DNA of 64,000 bases, from the NCBI RefSeq assembly GCF_009933135.1, contig NZ_MAEH01000010.1:62001-126000 (forward strand), in the 5' to 3' direction. Shown here in pieces: positions 43,650 to 52,666 of this stretch. The notes beneath the pieces are model-generated. The model worked only from the letters and a program-made list of their open reading frames with translations. It was not told the origin of the DNA and made no database searches. Each line of letters starts with the position of its first letter. The stretch's first letter is position 1. A program made the position numbers and the translations under genes. This stretch comes from Candidatus Enterococcus leclercqii (GTDB lineage: Bacteria > Bacillota > Bacilli > Lactobacillales > Enterococcaceae).

Positions 43650-45137
43650 ATGTTGGTTGACGAAGGTGGGGTCTTAGAGAAGGCCGACCGTTTTATTGAA
43701 ATGATGCAAGGAAAAGTTGATCCTCGTTACCGCCAGCGCTATCATTTGATGGCGCCGGTGGGCTGGATCAATGATCCCAATGGTTTTGTGTTTTTTCAAG
43801 GGTATTATCATTTATTTTATCAGCATTATCCCTATGATAGTCAGTGGGGACCGATGCACTGGGGGCATGCCCGTAGCCGTGATTTAATTAGCTGGGAACA
43901 TCTGCCAGAAGCATTGGCGCCGGATCAGCCTTATGATAGCGGTGGTTGTTTCTCCGGTAGTGCTATCGAAAAAGAGGGAAAACTGTTTTTAGTTTACACT
44001 GGTTGCCAAGAAATTGATGGGGTGATGCACCAGCAACAATGCTTGGCAGTGTCAGAAGATGGGATTCATTTTACAAAATTTACCGGCAATCCTATTGTGG
44101 GCAAAAAAGAGTTGGGAGATCGAGGATTCATTCAAGATTTTCGAGATCCAAAAGTTTTCCGGCATGAAGACAGCTACTACATGGTGGTAGCGACTAAAAC
44201 TGCGGATGAGCGAGGACGAATCCTGCTGTTCAAATCGCCGGATCTTTTCAAATGGGACTTTTTCTCTGTTTTATTGGAAGGGCAAAAAAACCAAGGCATC
44301 ATGTGGGAATGCCCAGATCTCTTTTCTTTGGATGGACGTGATGTGTTGATTATCTCTCCAATCCAGATGGAAAAAGAAGGTTTATCTTACCACAATATCA
44401 GCTCAACGGTTGCCTTTATTGGGGAGATGGATTGGCAATCAGGCAAGCTGATGGTGGCCAATTACCATGAGCTGGACTTTGGTTTGGACTTTTATGCGCC
44501 GCAAACAATGGAAGATGAACAAGGACGGCGGCTGATGGTAGCTTGGATGCAGATGTGGCATCGGACATTACCGACACACGATTTGGGCCATCATTGGGCA
44601 GGTTCCATGACGCTGCCACGAGAATTGCGAGTGAAAAAAGACCGCTTGATTCAAAAACCAGTCTCCACAGTTTACAGCAAGCTGGTTTACCAACAGGGAT
44701 CGGAAAATATTCGCGTGACAGAGAGTCCTGTCGTTTTTCGCAATGTGATGGAAGACACCTGCTACTTGCATTTGGTAGCCGATCTTTCCCAAGCTGAAGC
44801 GTTCACCATCCAGCTGATGCGCAGCCAAAAAGAAGCGTTGCTGCTGAATTATGATGTATTTGCACAGACCTTTTGTCTAGATCGTCGTGGTTTTGGCCGC
44901 CCGTTGACTGGCAGTGAAGCGGAACCACTGAATGCCAGAAAAGTTCATGTGCCGTTGGTGAATGGACAGCTGGTTTTGGAAGTCTTCCGAGACACGAGTT
45001 CAGTAGAAATCTTCATCAATGGCTCTCAGGTGATGACCGCTACTTTTTATGAACTAGAAAAAGGCCGAGATATCCTCTTTAATTCCGTGGGAGAAACGAT
45101 CGTGAATGCCTTTGAGACAGCTAAAGTCAGCAGCTAA
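43650..45137 (+). CDS. GH32 beta-fructofuranosidase (sucrose/fructan hydrolase)
   Basis: A 495-residue intracellular glycoside hydrolase without a signal peptide. The catalytic triad is visible: nucleophile D42 in WINDPNG, transition-state D166 in FRDPKVF and acid/base E220 in WECPDLF. The five-bladed propeller is followed by a C-terminal beta-sandwich from about 340. Its ribosome-binding site (GGAAGGAG) lies in the end of the upstream gene. It should split sucrose, sucrose phosphate or short fructans. An ABC importer delivers unphosphorylated sugar, so a free-sugar substrate is more likely. Confidence 0.93.
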   Translation: MLVDEGGVLEKADRFIEMMQGKVDPRYRQRYHLMAPVGWINDPNGFVFFQGYYHLFYQHYPYDSQWGPMHWGHARSRDLISWEHLPEALAPDQPYDSGGCFSGSAIEKEGKLFLVYTGCQEIDGVMHQQQCLAVSEDGIHFTKFTGNPIVGKKELGDRGFIQDFRDPKVFRHEDSYYMVVATKTADERGRILLFKSPDLFKWDFFSVLLEGQKNQGIMWECPDLFSLDGRDVLIISPIQMEKEGLSYHNISSTVAFIGEMDWQSGKLMVANYHELDFGLDFYAPQTMEDEQGRRLMVAWMQMWHRTLPTHDLGHHWAGSMTLPRELRVKKDRLIQKPVSTVYSKLVYQQGSENIRVTESPVVFRNVMEDTCYLHLVADLSQAEAFTIQLMRSQKEALLLNYDVFAQTFCLDRRGFGRPLTGSEAEPLNARKVHVPLVNGQLVLEVFRDTSSVEIFINGSQVMTATFYELEKGRDILFNSVGETIVNAFETAKVSS

Positions 45138-45180
45138 TCGGACTTTTGGATAAGAGAGCAGCAATCCGCAAATTAAAGAA

Positions 45181-45219
45181 GTGATCATTGGCGATTGCAA
45201 AGAGCAGCGCCAATCACCA
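45181..45219 (+). terminator. Weak terminator-like hairpin after GH32 gene
   Basis: GTGAT..TGGCG pairs with CGCCA-ATCAC with a three-base bulge. The T-run is poor, so read-through into the LacI gene is possible. Confidence 0.35.
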
Positions 45220-45383
45220 AATTTCTCAAAAGAGCAGTCAAAACAGATTTCGATGAGTTTCAGTTTTGACGTTATCAATTAGACACCAGGCTTCACCCTG
45301 TCGCCTTTGCCGGTGAAAACACGGTAGTATTTTTCGCAAAAGTTCAATATACTGGACGAAGAGCAGAAAGGTGAGGAATCAGG

Positions 45384-46358
45384 ATGAAAGCAACTATGAA
45401 GGATGTCGCCAAACTGGCTGGTGTCGGCGTTGGGACTGTTTCCCGCGTCTTGAACAATGGATCAGTAAAAGCCGCCACTCGGCAGAAGGTAGAGGCCGCC
45501 ATGCGAGAGCTGGCCTATCAGCCGGACTTTTATGCCCGGGGCTTGAAAATGAACCGCACCAATACCGTGGCATTGATTTTACCGAGTGTATGGCATCCCT
45601 ATTTTGGCGAATTTGCTTTTCACGTAGAAACCGCTTTGGAGCGGCAACACTATAAATTGTATCTTTGTAATTCCAATGGTAACAGTGAAAAGGAACAGGA
45701 ATATATCCAAATGGTGACCCAAAATAAAGTAGACGGCATTATCGGCATCACTTATTCGGATATTGATGAATACATTTCCAGCAATTTGCCTTTTGTCAGC
45801 ATCGATCGTTATTTTACAGAAGAAGTTATCTACGTCACTGCTGACAATTCTGCCGGCGGGCGACTGGCGGCCAACGAGCTTTTTCGCCGTGGCTGTCGCA
45901 AAGTCGCTTATATCGGTGGCTATCAGGAAACACCTAACGAAACCAAAAGTCGGCGCAAGTATTTCGAAATCGAATGTCGTGAACTGGGGTTGCCTTGTGT
46001 AGTGCTGGATATGCTGGAGCCGTTGGAAAATGTGCCGGAACGAGTCACTGAGTTTTTGCAGACTCATCCAGATATTGACGGGATCTTTACCATCAATGAT
46101 TCCATGGCACTTGATGTTGTAGCGGTTGTTCAAAAATTAGGACGACAGGTGCCTGATGAAATCCAAGTGATTGGCTTTGATGGCCAACAGCTGCGAGAAG
46201 GCGGCGGTTACTTGGTTTCTACTATCGTTCAGCCGCTGCAATTGATGGCAGAAGAAGCCGTGGCTAAATTATTGGCGGTAATCAATGGTCAGCAGGTAGA
46301 AAAACGTACGGTTTTACCGGTTCATTTTGGTGCTGGCGGCACGACTAAACCTGTTTGA
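45384..46358 (+). CDS. LacI-family transcriptional regulator
   Basis: A 324-residue regulator. The N-terminal helix-turn-helix MKDVAKLAGVGVGTVSRVLN is classical LacI/GalR, followed by the hinge helix and a periplasmic-binding-protein-like sugar-sensing domain (ending in STIVQPLQLMAEEAV). It lies within the fructan locus, between the cytosolic GH32 gene and the GH32-like gene. It likely represses the locus through the two GGAAACGTTTCY sites upstream of the permease gene, with a sugar product as inducer. Confidence 0.93.
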   Translation: MKATMKDVAKLAGVGVGTVSRVLNNGSVKAATRQKVEAAMRELAYQPDFYARGLKMNRTNTVALILPSVWHPYFGEFAFHVETALERQHYKLYLCNSNGNSEKEQEYIQMVTQNKVDGIIGITYSDIDEYISSNLPFVSIDRYFTEEVIYVTADNSAGGRLAANELFRRGCRKVAYIGGYQETPNETKSRRKYFEIECRELGLPCVVLDMLEPLENVPERVTEFLQTHPDIDGIFTINDSMALDVVAVVQKLGRQVPDEIQVIGFDGQQLREGGGYLVSTIVQPLQLMAEEAVAKLLAVINGQQVEKRTVLPVHFGAGGTTKPV

Positions 46359-46508
46359 GAACTTGTGGGAGACCGAAGTGGCAGTTGCCGCGCAGGTTTC
46401 CCTTTTTTTGAAAGAAGCCACGGCTTCAAAAGAACCGCTATCTCTTAATTCAAAAGCAAGCACTAGGAAGATCTTGAATTTGGAAAGAAATGTAGGAGGA
46501 AAAGCAAG

Positions 46509-47888
46509 ATGAGAAAGACCTGGTTTTGGGCACTACCGCTGGTTGCGGGGAGTCTTTTGGCCGGTGGGCTTTGGCTGAAAGAGGCGAGTACCGGTGAAAG
46601 GATCGTCAGTCGCTTTCCCCGCAATAGCGAAACATTTGTAGGAGATCCGATGCCTTATTTTGACGGTAAAAAAATGGCGATTTACTATTTGGAGGATCAT
46701 CGAGATGCAGCGATAGGCTTTCATCCTTTCAGCCTGTTAACCACTGAAAATTTTCGTGAATACAATCATTTCAGCGAGGTGCTGCCTTATGTAAATGAGG
46801 TTCGTGATCCTGAGCGGGCACTGGGGACCGGGACGGTGATGCAAGACCAAGCGGGGGGCTACCATTGTTTTTATACTGCTCATAACGGAGAGTTGTCTCC
46901 AAAAGAGCGAATCATGCATGCAGTCAGCCGTGATGGCAAAACGTGGCAGAAGTTGCCAGAAGATACGTTTTTTGCCAGTGGGGACTATGAGGGCGATGAT
47001 TTCAGAGACCCATTTGTAATGCAAGCACCGGAAAGTGATGAGTATTGGATGTTGCTCACGACGCGCCAAAAAGGCACCGGCGTGATTGCTAAATATGTTT
47101 CCCGTGATCTGAAGAATTGGGAAGATCAGGGAGTCTTTTTTGTGAACGATTTTGGAAACGACTCCAATCTTGAGTGTCCGTCGTTGGTAAACTTTGAAGA
47201 TCGGTGGTATCTGGCTTTTTCAGATCAATGGGACAAGCGAGTTGTCCACTATCGGGTGGCAAAAAAGGCAACTGGTCCATTTGAGCCCTTGGCTGAAGAG
47301 GTGGACCATGTGGATGGCGCCGGCTTTTATGCTGGGCGCCTGGTAACTATGAAGGAGCAATTGTATCTTGTGGGTTGGATTCCTACAAAAGAGCGCTCTG
47401 ATGACAATTTTGCTTACAATTGGGCGGGAAATTTGGCGTGGCATCGCTTGAAAGTCAATGGGGCGGCAAACTTAGTAGCTTGCCCGGATTTAGATTCAAC
47501 GAATGAAGTTGAGACACTAAAAGCAGGAGATGCCAGGTTAGCAACCAATGGCGCAGGAATCACGATTCCCGCTGAAAAGTCCGGCTCGTATGAGTTAGAT
47601 TTAGTTGCTGGTGGAATCGAAAAGCTGATAATCAGCTTTGGCAAAAGTAATCATCTAGTAGTTGATCGCAAGGCCGGCCGGATGGCGTATTACAATACAT
47701 TTGAAGACCAAATTGCCGATAGTAAAGCGATTACGGAGATGTTTTTGCCGCAAATCATAGAGCAAGAGTCGCCACTGACCATTGTTAAAGAAGGCGAAAT
47801 CATACAACTATATTACCAGGGACGGGCTTTATCAAATCGGATTTACGCTGCTAAGACACAGCCGCTGGTGATCCGACGCAACAATTAG
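46509..47888 (+). CDS. Membrane-anchored GH32-like protein
   Basis: A 459-residue protein with an N-terminal hydrophobic segment (residues 5-22) that acts as a signal anchor or signal peptide without a lipobox. The body is propeller-like. Candidate catalytic residues are D46 in VGDPMPYF, D167 in FRDPFV and E222 in ECPSL. Their spacing (121 and 55) closely follows the triad in the cytosolic GH32 enzyme (124 and 54), but the canonical WMNDPNG is replaced. An extracellular fructanase or a sugar-binding relative is most likely. It starts after GTAGGAGG. Confidence 0.82.
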   Translation: MRKTWFWALPLVAGSLLAGGLWLKEASTGERIVSRFPRNSETFVGDPMPYFDGKKMAIYYLEDHRDAAIGFHPFSLLTTENFREYNHFSEVLPYVNEVRDPERALGTGTVMQDQAGGYHCFYTAHNGELSPKERIMHAVSRDGKTWQKLPEDTFFASGDYEGDDFRDPFVMQAPESDEYWMLLTTRQKGTGVIAKYVSRDLKNWEDQGVFFVNDFGNDSNLECPSLVNFEDRWYLAFSDQWDKRVVHYRVAKKATGPFEPLAEEVDHVDGAGFYAGRLVTMKEQLYLVGWIPTKERSDDNFAYNWAGNLAWHRLKVNGAANLVACPDLDSTNEVETLKAGDARLATNGAGITIPAEKSGSYELDLVAGGIEKLIISFGKSNHLVVDRKAGRMAYYNTFEDQIADSKAITEMFLPQIIEQESPLTIVKEGEIIQLYYQGRALSNRIYAAKTQPLVIRRNN

Positions 47889-47903
47889 AAGGGAATGAAG
47901 ACT

Positions 47904-48782
47904 ATGTATTATGGTGGAATCGAAGCCGGAGGGACGAAATTTGTCTGCGGTGTCAGTGATAATGAGTTGAATTTAGTGGAGCGAATCAGTTTTCCCACCA
48001 CCACTCCCACAGAGACAATGGCACAAGTACGGACTTTTTTCAAAAAGTATCAGGAGGAGTTGGCAGGAATTGGCGTGGGTTCTTTTGGTCCCATTGATAT
48101 TCAGACGGACTCTTTAACATATGGATATATCACCACCACACCAAAAGTGGCTTGGCAGAACTATGACTTTGTCGGCACTCTGAAAAAGACGCTGGAAGTT
48201 CCTATTGCTTGGACCACAGATGTAAATGCGGCTTGCTTTGGCGAATATGTTGCCGGTCACGGTCAGGGACTTAAAAGCGTTGTCTACTATACGATTGGTA
48301 CCGGTGTTGGCGGTGGGGCAGTATTAAATGGTCGCTTTGTGGAAGGCTTCAGTCACCCGGAGATGGGACATATGTTATTGCAGCGCCATCAAAAGGATGC
48401 ATATCTTGGCAACTGTCCTTTTCATGGCGAGTGTTTGGAAGGGCTGGCTGCTGGACCGGCAATCGAAAAAAGGCTGGGAAAAAAGGCACAGAATCTGACT
48501 GCCGATGATCCTTTTTGGCAAATTGAAGCAGATTATATCGCCCAGTGCGTCTACAATACGACACTGCTGTATGCGCCGGAGATTATCATTTTAGGTGGAG
48601 GTGTTATGAAACAGCCACAATTATTGCCGTTGGTACGACAGGCTTTTGCTGACAAGCTGAAGGGTTATGTGGCAACCCCAGAGTTGTCTGCTTACTTGAA
48701 GACGCCGGCATTGGAAGATGATGCGGGTCTTACCGGCTGTCTGGCATTGGCTAAAGAGATTGTTGTTTGCGAAAAGTTGTAA
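47904..48782 (+). CDS. ROK-family fructokinase
   Basis: A 292-residue kinase that phosphorylates fructose to fructose-6-phosphate. The phosphate-binding GGIEAGGTKFVCG lies at the start, and the catalytic segment TTDVNAACFGEY follows. The zinc-binding ROK cluster H...C..H..C (EMGHMLLQRH, NCPFHGECLEG) is complete. The ATG at 47904 has proper spacing from AAGGGA; the ATG at 47895 does not. It closes the locus: uptake, hydrolysis by GH32, then fructose phosphorylation. Confidence 0.92.
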   Translation: MYYGGIEAGGTKFVCGVSDNELNLVERISFPTTTPTETMAQVRTFFKKYQEELAGIGVGSFGPIDIQTDSLTYGYITTTPKVAWQNYDFVGTLKKTLEVPIAWTTDVNAACFGEYVAGHGQGLKSVVYYTIGTGVGGGAVLNGRFVEGFSHPEMGHMLLQRHQKDAYLGNCPFHGECLEGLAAGPAIEKRLGKKAQNLTADDPFWQIEADYIAQCVYNTTLLYAPEIIILGGGVMKQPQLLPLVRQAFADKLKGYVATPELSAYLKTPALEDDAGLTGCLALAKEIVVCEKL

Positions 48783-48920
48783 TCCTTGCAGAAAAAAGTG
48801 AGCCTTTGCAGTAAAATTTAGATCCAAATTTAGATAAGAACAGCAAGACATTTAGTAGATAGGTAGTGATAAAAAAAGATCTTACCAATGATTTAAAAGA
48901 TGAGTAGTACAGTTAGAATC

Positions 48921-48974
48921 AAAAAAGACCGACAAAAGTCAGCTAAGCTTATGACTTTCGTTGGTCTTTTAGTC
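48921..48974. terminator. Bidirectional terminator after fructokinase gene
   Basis: AAAAGACC...AAAGTCA pairs with TGACTTT...GGTCTTTT around a ten-base loop. It serves the convergent GntR gene also. Confidence 0.88.
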
Positions 48975-48996
48975 ATGTTTTAGTTTCCAAAAGGCG

Positions 48997-49725
48997 TTAG
49001 AGAAAAGTGGAGAAGTCCAAATAGTAGCGGTATTTTTTGCCGATATAATAACATTCGGTGTACTCTCGAAAAGATTCATTAGCAGCCGTAAAGCGAACTC
49101 GTTTCAAGATAGGCTCATCTTTTGTGATTTTTAAAATTTTCTGCAGCTCCTTTGTGGGCATCATCGCTTCAACGTACTCCTGCTGGTTAGTCATTAAAAG
49201 CCCATGGCGCTTTAACTGATTGTAAAAAGAGCCTAGATAGTCATTTGCCGAGAGGGAAAGAAACGGTCGATAAGGAACGAAGGTTTTAAACAGACCCACT
49301 AGTCCGTCCTCTGTACCTCGTAGGCGAGTTAATGCTAGGACTAGAGAGCCCAATGGTATCTGTAAATTAGCTGCTATTTGGGCGTTTGCCGGTACTTTTT
49401 CAACTGTCGCCCACAGTGTTTGGACGGTTTTTCCTTGTTCAAGAAGTTCCCGAGTGAAGCTTTTGGCCAACGTCGAGTATTCGGTAGTATCAGCAGAGTA
49501 CTCGTTGACAAAAGTACCTTTTCCTCTGTGGCGCAAAAGTAGACGTTCGCGTACCAATTCATCGATAGCTTTACGGATAGTAATCCGACTGACATGGTAA
49601 TCTTCACTCAATTTCAATTCAGCGGGAATTCGAGTTCCTTGAGGCCATTTTCCCAAGCGAATATTTTCGCGAAACAGCTCAGCAATCTGTATATATAAGG
49701 GATGATGACTCATATTCTCAGTCAT
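48997..49725 (-). CDS. GntR/HutC-family regulator (UTRA domain)
   Basis: A 242-residue regulator. The winged helix (HPLYIQIAELFRENIRLGKW, then the ELKLSEDYHVSRITIRKAID recognition helix) is at residues 10-75. The UTRA ligand domain follows (LFKTFVPYRPF, ILKRVRFT, YTECYYIGKKYRYYLDF). UTRA regulators sense phosphosugars in most known cases. The start is ATG 49725 after AAGGAAGG; an upstream in-frame extension to 49842 lacks support. It is divergent from the alpha-mannoside operon and likely its repressor, perhaps responding to mannose-6-phosphate. Confidence 0.9.
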   Translation of the reverse strand: MTENMSHHPLYIQIAELFRENIRLGKWPQGTRIPAELKLSEDYHVSRITIRKAIDELVRERLLLRHRGKGTFVNEYSADTTEYSTLAKSFTRELLEQGKTVQTLWATVEKVPANAQIAANLQIPLGSLVLALTRLRGTEDGLVGLFKTFVPYRPFLSLSANDYLGSFYNQLKRHGLLMTNQQEYVEAMMPTKELQKILKITKDEPILKRVRFTAANESFREYTECYYIGKKYRYYLDFSTFL

Positions 49726-49924
49726 GCTTTTCTTCCTTCCTTGTGACAAAACAGCTGCAAAGGGCATTTTTTTGTCAGGCATCATTTCTTTTGCCGAATT
49801 CATCGATATCAAGTTTGAGTGTTTTTTTGATCGTATTAACAAAAAGAGCTCTCAAAAAGTAGAACAACGTCTAAAAATCCCGTCAGATCAGCTTCGAAAA
49901 TAGACAGAAACTAGCGAACCATCG

Positions 49925-49946
49925 TGATATAGTTTGGATATCAATG
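49925..49946 (+). promoter_or_regulatory. Extended -10 promoter and possible operator of mannoside operon
   Basis: TGATATAGT is an extended -10 (49925-49933). Directly after it lies TTGGATATCAA, a short near-palindrome centred on GATATC that could be a GntR site. The -35 is weak. The remaining sequence back to 49726 shows nothing further. Confidence 0.5.
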
Positions 49947-49964
49947 ACAGACGGAGGAACGACT

Positions 49965-51695
49965 ATGGATTATCAATTTGCACCGACAGTTCGACTGCAG
50001 GGCAAGTATAATTTTTTTGAAGGCTACAGTGCCATTATAGCGGAGCTTAGCCGAGATGCAAGGTTTGCACCGGGGAAGGTTATCGCTTTTGAAACATATC
50101 CTGGCAGCGATGAAAAATTATTGCAGGCAGCATTACTGGATGCGTTCTCAGATGCGCTGGTTTTTTCCAGTGAAACGCTCTTTTTACCTCGATTAGCATA
50201 CGAAAAAATGGTGGCACGTAATTTGACTGACGACCGGGTTTTTGGTGTCATGAGCAATCATCAGTTGAGAGAATTTATCGATCCGTCAGGTCAGAAAAAG
50301 CTTCAGAGGCAGCTTGCTGACGCTAATCAAAAGCTAGTAATTATTTATGGAATGGGAGCTAGCTTGGTGACGGCTGCCGATCAGGTGGTCTATGTGGATG
50401 TACCTCGTTGGGAAATTCAATTAAAAATGCGCGCTGGGGAGGTAGCAAATTGGCGCTGTGACAATGCTGGAACAGACAGCGAGCAGCTTATCAAGCGTGG
50501 TTTTTATCTAGATTGGCCAATCGCAGATCGCTACAAAAAGGAACTGCTGTCCACAGTGGATTATGTTCTTGAGCTGCATCGTAAACAGCCAGTTATGATG
50601 AGAGGGGAAGAGTACCGGTCTGCTATGAAAGAAGTAGTAAATCAGCCGTTTTCATTGGTGCCTTTCTTTGATCCTGGTGTCTGGGGTGGACATTGGATGC
50701 AGCAAACTTTCAATCATCGTCAGGAGGAAATTAATCTTGCATGGAGCTTCAATGGTGTTCCAGAAGAAAACAGTTTACTTTTAGAAGCTCAAAACCATAC
50801 CTTCGAGACTCCAGGGACGAATCTGCTACTGCTAGCCGGCGAAGAACTTCTTGGTCCGCGAGTGTATGGACGATTCGGAGATTCTTTCCCTATTCGTTTC
50901 AACTTTCTTGATACGGTAGCAGGAGAAAATCTAAGCTTACAAGTACATCCAAAACTAAGTTATATCCAGAATGTTTTCGGTCTACCTTATACACAAGATG
51001 AAAGCTATTATATCTTGCATGCAGAACCAGAAGCTTCGGTCTATCTCGGAACAAAAAGCGGTGTGACTAAAGAAGAGCTGATGGCAGCGTTAAAAGCAGC
51101 TCAAGCCCCTGAGACAGGTTTTGATAGTGAAGCCTACATCTATCGACGACCAGCAGCTGCTCATGACCACTTTTTAATTCCCGCCGGAACGATTCATTCA
51201 AGCGGTAAGGGAATGGTGGTGTTGGAAATCAGTGCCACACCAAATCGCTTCACCTTTAAAATGTGGGACTGGGGCCGAGTTGATTTAAACGGACGCCCAC
51301 GACCAGTCCATTTGGAACACGCTGAAAAAAATATCGACTTGCGATGCAATCAACATTTTGTAGAAAAAGAACTATGTAACCAGTTTGAGGTTTTGGCAAC
51401 TGGAGACGGCTGGCGCGAAGAACGCACCGGACTTCATGAGCTGGAGTGGATTGAAACACGGCGACATCGGTTTACGGTACCTGTCATCCACGAGAACCCA
51501 TATGGAGTCAATGTCTTGAATCTTGTATCCGGTGAAAAAGCTATTATTGATAGTCCCGACGGTGAATTTGAGCCAATGACTATCACCTATGCACAAACGG
51601 TCATTATTCCAGCACAGATTATGCGATATCGAATCACGCCAATGGGAGATTGTGAAAGAACACCGTGCATGACAGTCAAGGCTTTTATTCGCTGA
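49965..51695 (+). CDS. Long class I mannose-6-phosphate isomerase with extra N-terminal domain
   Basis: A 576-residue protein, nearly twice a normal ManA. The C-terminal part from about residue 235 is a ManA cupin: zinc ligands in LQVHPK (Q326, H328) and IPAGTIHSS (H411) are present, and the last 150 residues form the distal cupin. It should interconvert mannose-6-phosphate and fructose-6-phosphate. The N-terminal 230 residues (VIAFETYPGSDEKLL, YVDVPRWEIQLKMR) look like a degenerate uridine-kinase-like P-loop domain that lacks the GKS/T. The start follows GGAGG. It is the first gene of the mannoside operon. Confidence 0.83.
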   Translation: MDYQFAPTVRLQGKYNFFEGYSAIIAELSRDARFAPGKVIAFETYPGSDEKLLQAALLDAFSDALVFSSETLFLPRLAYEKMVARNLTDDRVFGVMSNHQLREFIDPSGQKKLQRQLADANQKLVIIYGMGASLVTAADQVVYVDVPRWEIQLKMRAGEVANWRCDNAGTDSEQLIKRGFYLDWPIADRYKKELLSTVDYVLELHRKQPVMMRGEEYRSAMKEVVNQPFSLVPFFDPGVWGGHWMQQTFNHRQEEINLAWSFNGVPEENSLLLEAQNHTFETPGTNLLLLAGEELLGPRVYGRFGDSFPIRFNFLDTVAGENLSLQVHPKLSYIQNVFGLPYTQDESYYILHAEPEASVYLGTKSGVTKEELMAALKAAQAPETGFDSEAYIYRRPAAAHDHFLIPAGTIHSSGKGMVVLEISATPNRFTFKMWDWGRVDLNGRPRPVHLEHAEKNIDLRCNQHFVEKELCNQFEVLATGDGWREERTGLHELEWIETRRHRFTVPVIHENPYGVNVLNLVSGEKAIIDSPDGEFEPMTITYAQTVIIPAQIMRYRITPMGDCERTPCMTVKAFIR

Positions 51696-51716
51696 ATAAG
51701 TTGCGAGGTGAAAAAG

Positions 51717-52619
51717 ATGGATGATTTGCTTTTTGATGTAGGCGGTACCAGAATAAAATGTAATATTTGGCGAAACGGCCAACGACTTTTGACTGAGGAT
51801 CTGCAGTTTTCTGCTATTTCACAGTCAAATAAAGAAAACTTACTTGCTCACTTTTGTGAAATTGTTCAACAGGTGATGAGTTATTCACAAAAGACGGGTG
51901 GAACAGTTCGTGGTGTTGCTTTTGCTTTTCCGGGCCCTTTTAATTATGAGATGGGAATTAGTCAAATGCAGGGGTTGGGCAAGTACGATGCCCTCTATGG
52001 TGTAGACCTAAAATCTTTTTTTCTGACGTGCCTGTCTAATCATGGAGTTCAAGAAGTGCCGATATTGTTTGAAAATGATGCCAGAGCCTTTGCTTTAGGA
52101 GAATATCAAGACTCTACGCCAGTACAAAGGGGTATCTACCTGACTTTAGGTACTGGCTTAGGTTCGGCTTTTATTCAAGAGGGCGAATTCGTAACAGAAC
52201 TTTCTGGAATCAATCGAGAAGGTATGATCTATGATATTCCGTTTCGTGGGGATATATTGGATAATTGGCTATCGGCAGCTGGTTTACAAAAACTTGCGGC
52301 TGCAGCAGGATATCCAAAAGTAGAGGCCTTCGTATTGGCAAAAGCTGCTCGAAGCAAAGAGCCACAAGCGCAAGCAATCTTTGGTTCCTTTGGCGAATTA
52401 TTGGGGGAAGCTTTGAAAGACTATTGTCGTAGTTTTCGACCAGATGAAATGGTCTTTGGGGGCCAAGTTAGTCGTAGTTTTCCACTCTTTGAGGGACGGC
52501 TGCGGGAAGTGCTAGCAGAGGAGTGCCCTGCAACTCTACGGGTCAGTGGGGACTTAACTACTGCGGCATTACGAGGCTTGTATAAGCGGTTGGAGGAAAG
52601 ACGTGGGGTAAATCCGTAA
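51717..52619 (+). CDS. ROK-family sugar kinase without zinc cluster
   Basis: A 300-residue ROK kinase. The N-terminal phosphate loop (LLFDVGGTRIKCN), the ENDARAFALGEY catalytic Asp region and the second phosphate motif (YLTLGTGLGSAFI) are present. The CxCGxxGCxE zinc cluster normal in ROK sugar kinases is absent; that region reads INREGMIYDIPFRGD. In context it may phosphorylate mannose set free by the neighbouring mannosidases, feeding the isomerase upstream. The ATG at 51717 is best spaced from GAGGTG. Confidence 0.85.
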   Translation: MDDLLFDVGGTRIKCNIWRNGQRLLTEDLQFSAISQSNKENLLAHFCEIVQQVMSYSQKTGGTVRGVAFAFPGPFNYEMGISQMQGLGKYDALYGVDLKSFFLTCLSNHGVQEVPILFENDARAFALGEYQDSTPVQRGIYLTLGTGLGSAFIQEGEFVTELSGINREGMIYDIPFRGDILDNWLSAAGLQKLAAAAGYPKVEAFVLAKAARSKEPQAQAIFGSFGELLGEALKDYCRSFRPDEMVFGGQVSRSFPLFEGRLREVLAEECPATLRVSGDLTTAALRGLYKRLEERRGVNP

Positions 52620-52666
52620 AAACCAAAATAGATCCAATTTGAAATTGCATAAGGAGTTTATTTATC

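Noticed and set aside
49726-49842. N-terminal extension of the GntR regulator
   Set aside because: The extra 39 residues are basic and unlike family N-termini; ATG 49725 has a strong AAGGAAGG Shine-Dalgarno.
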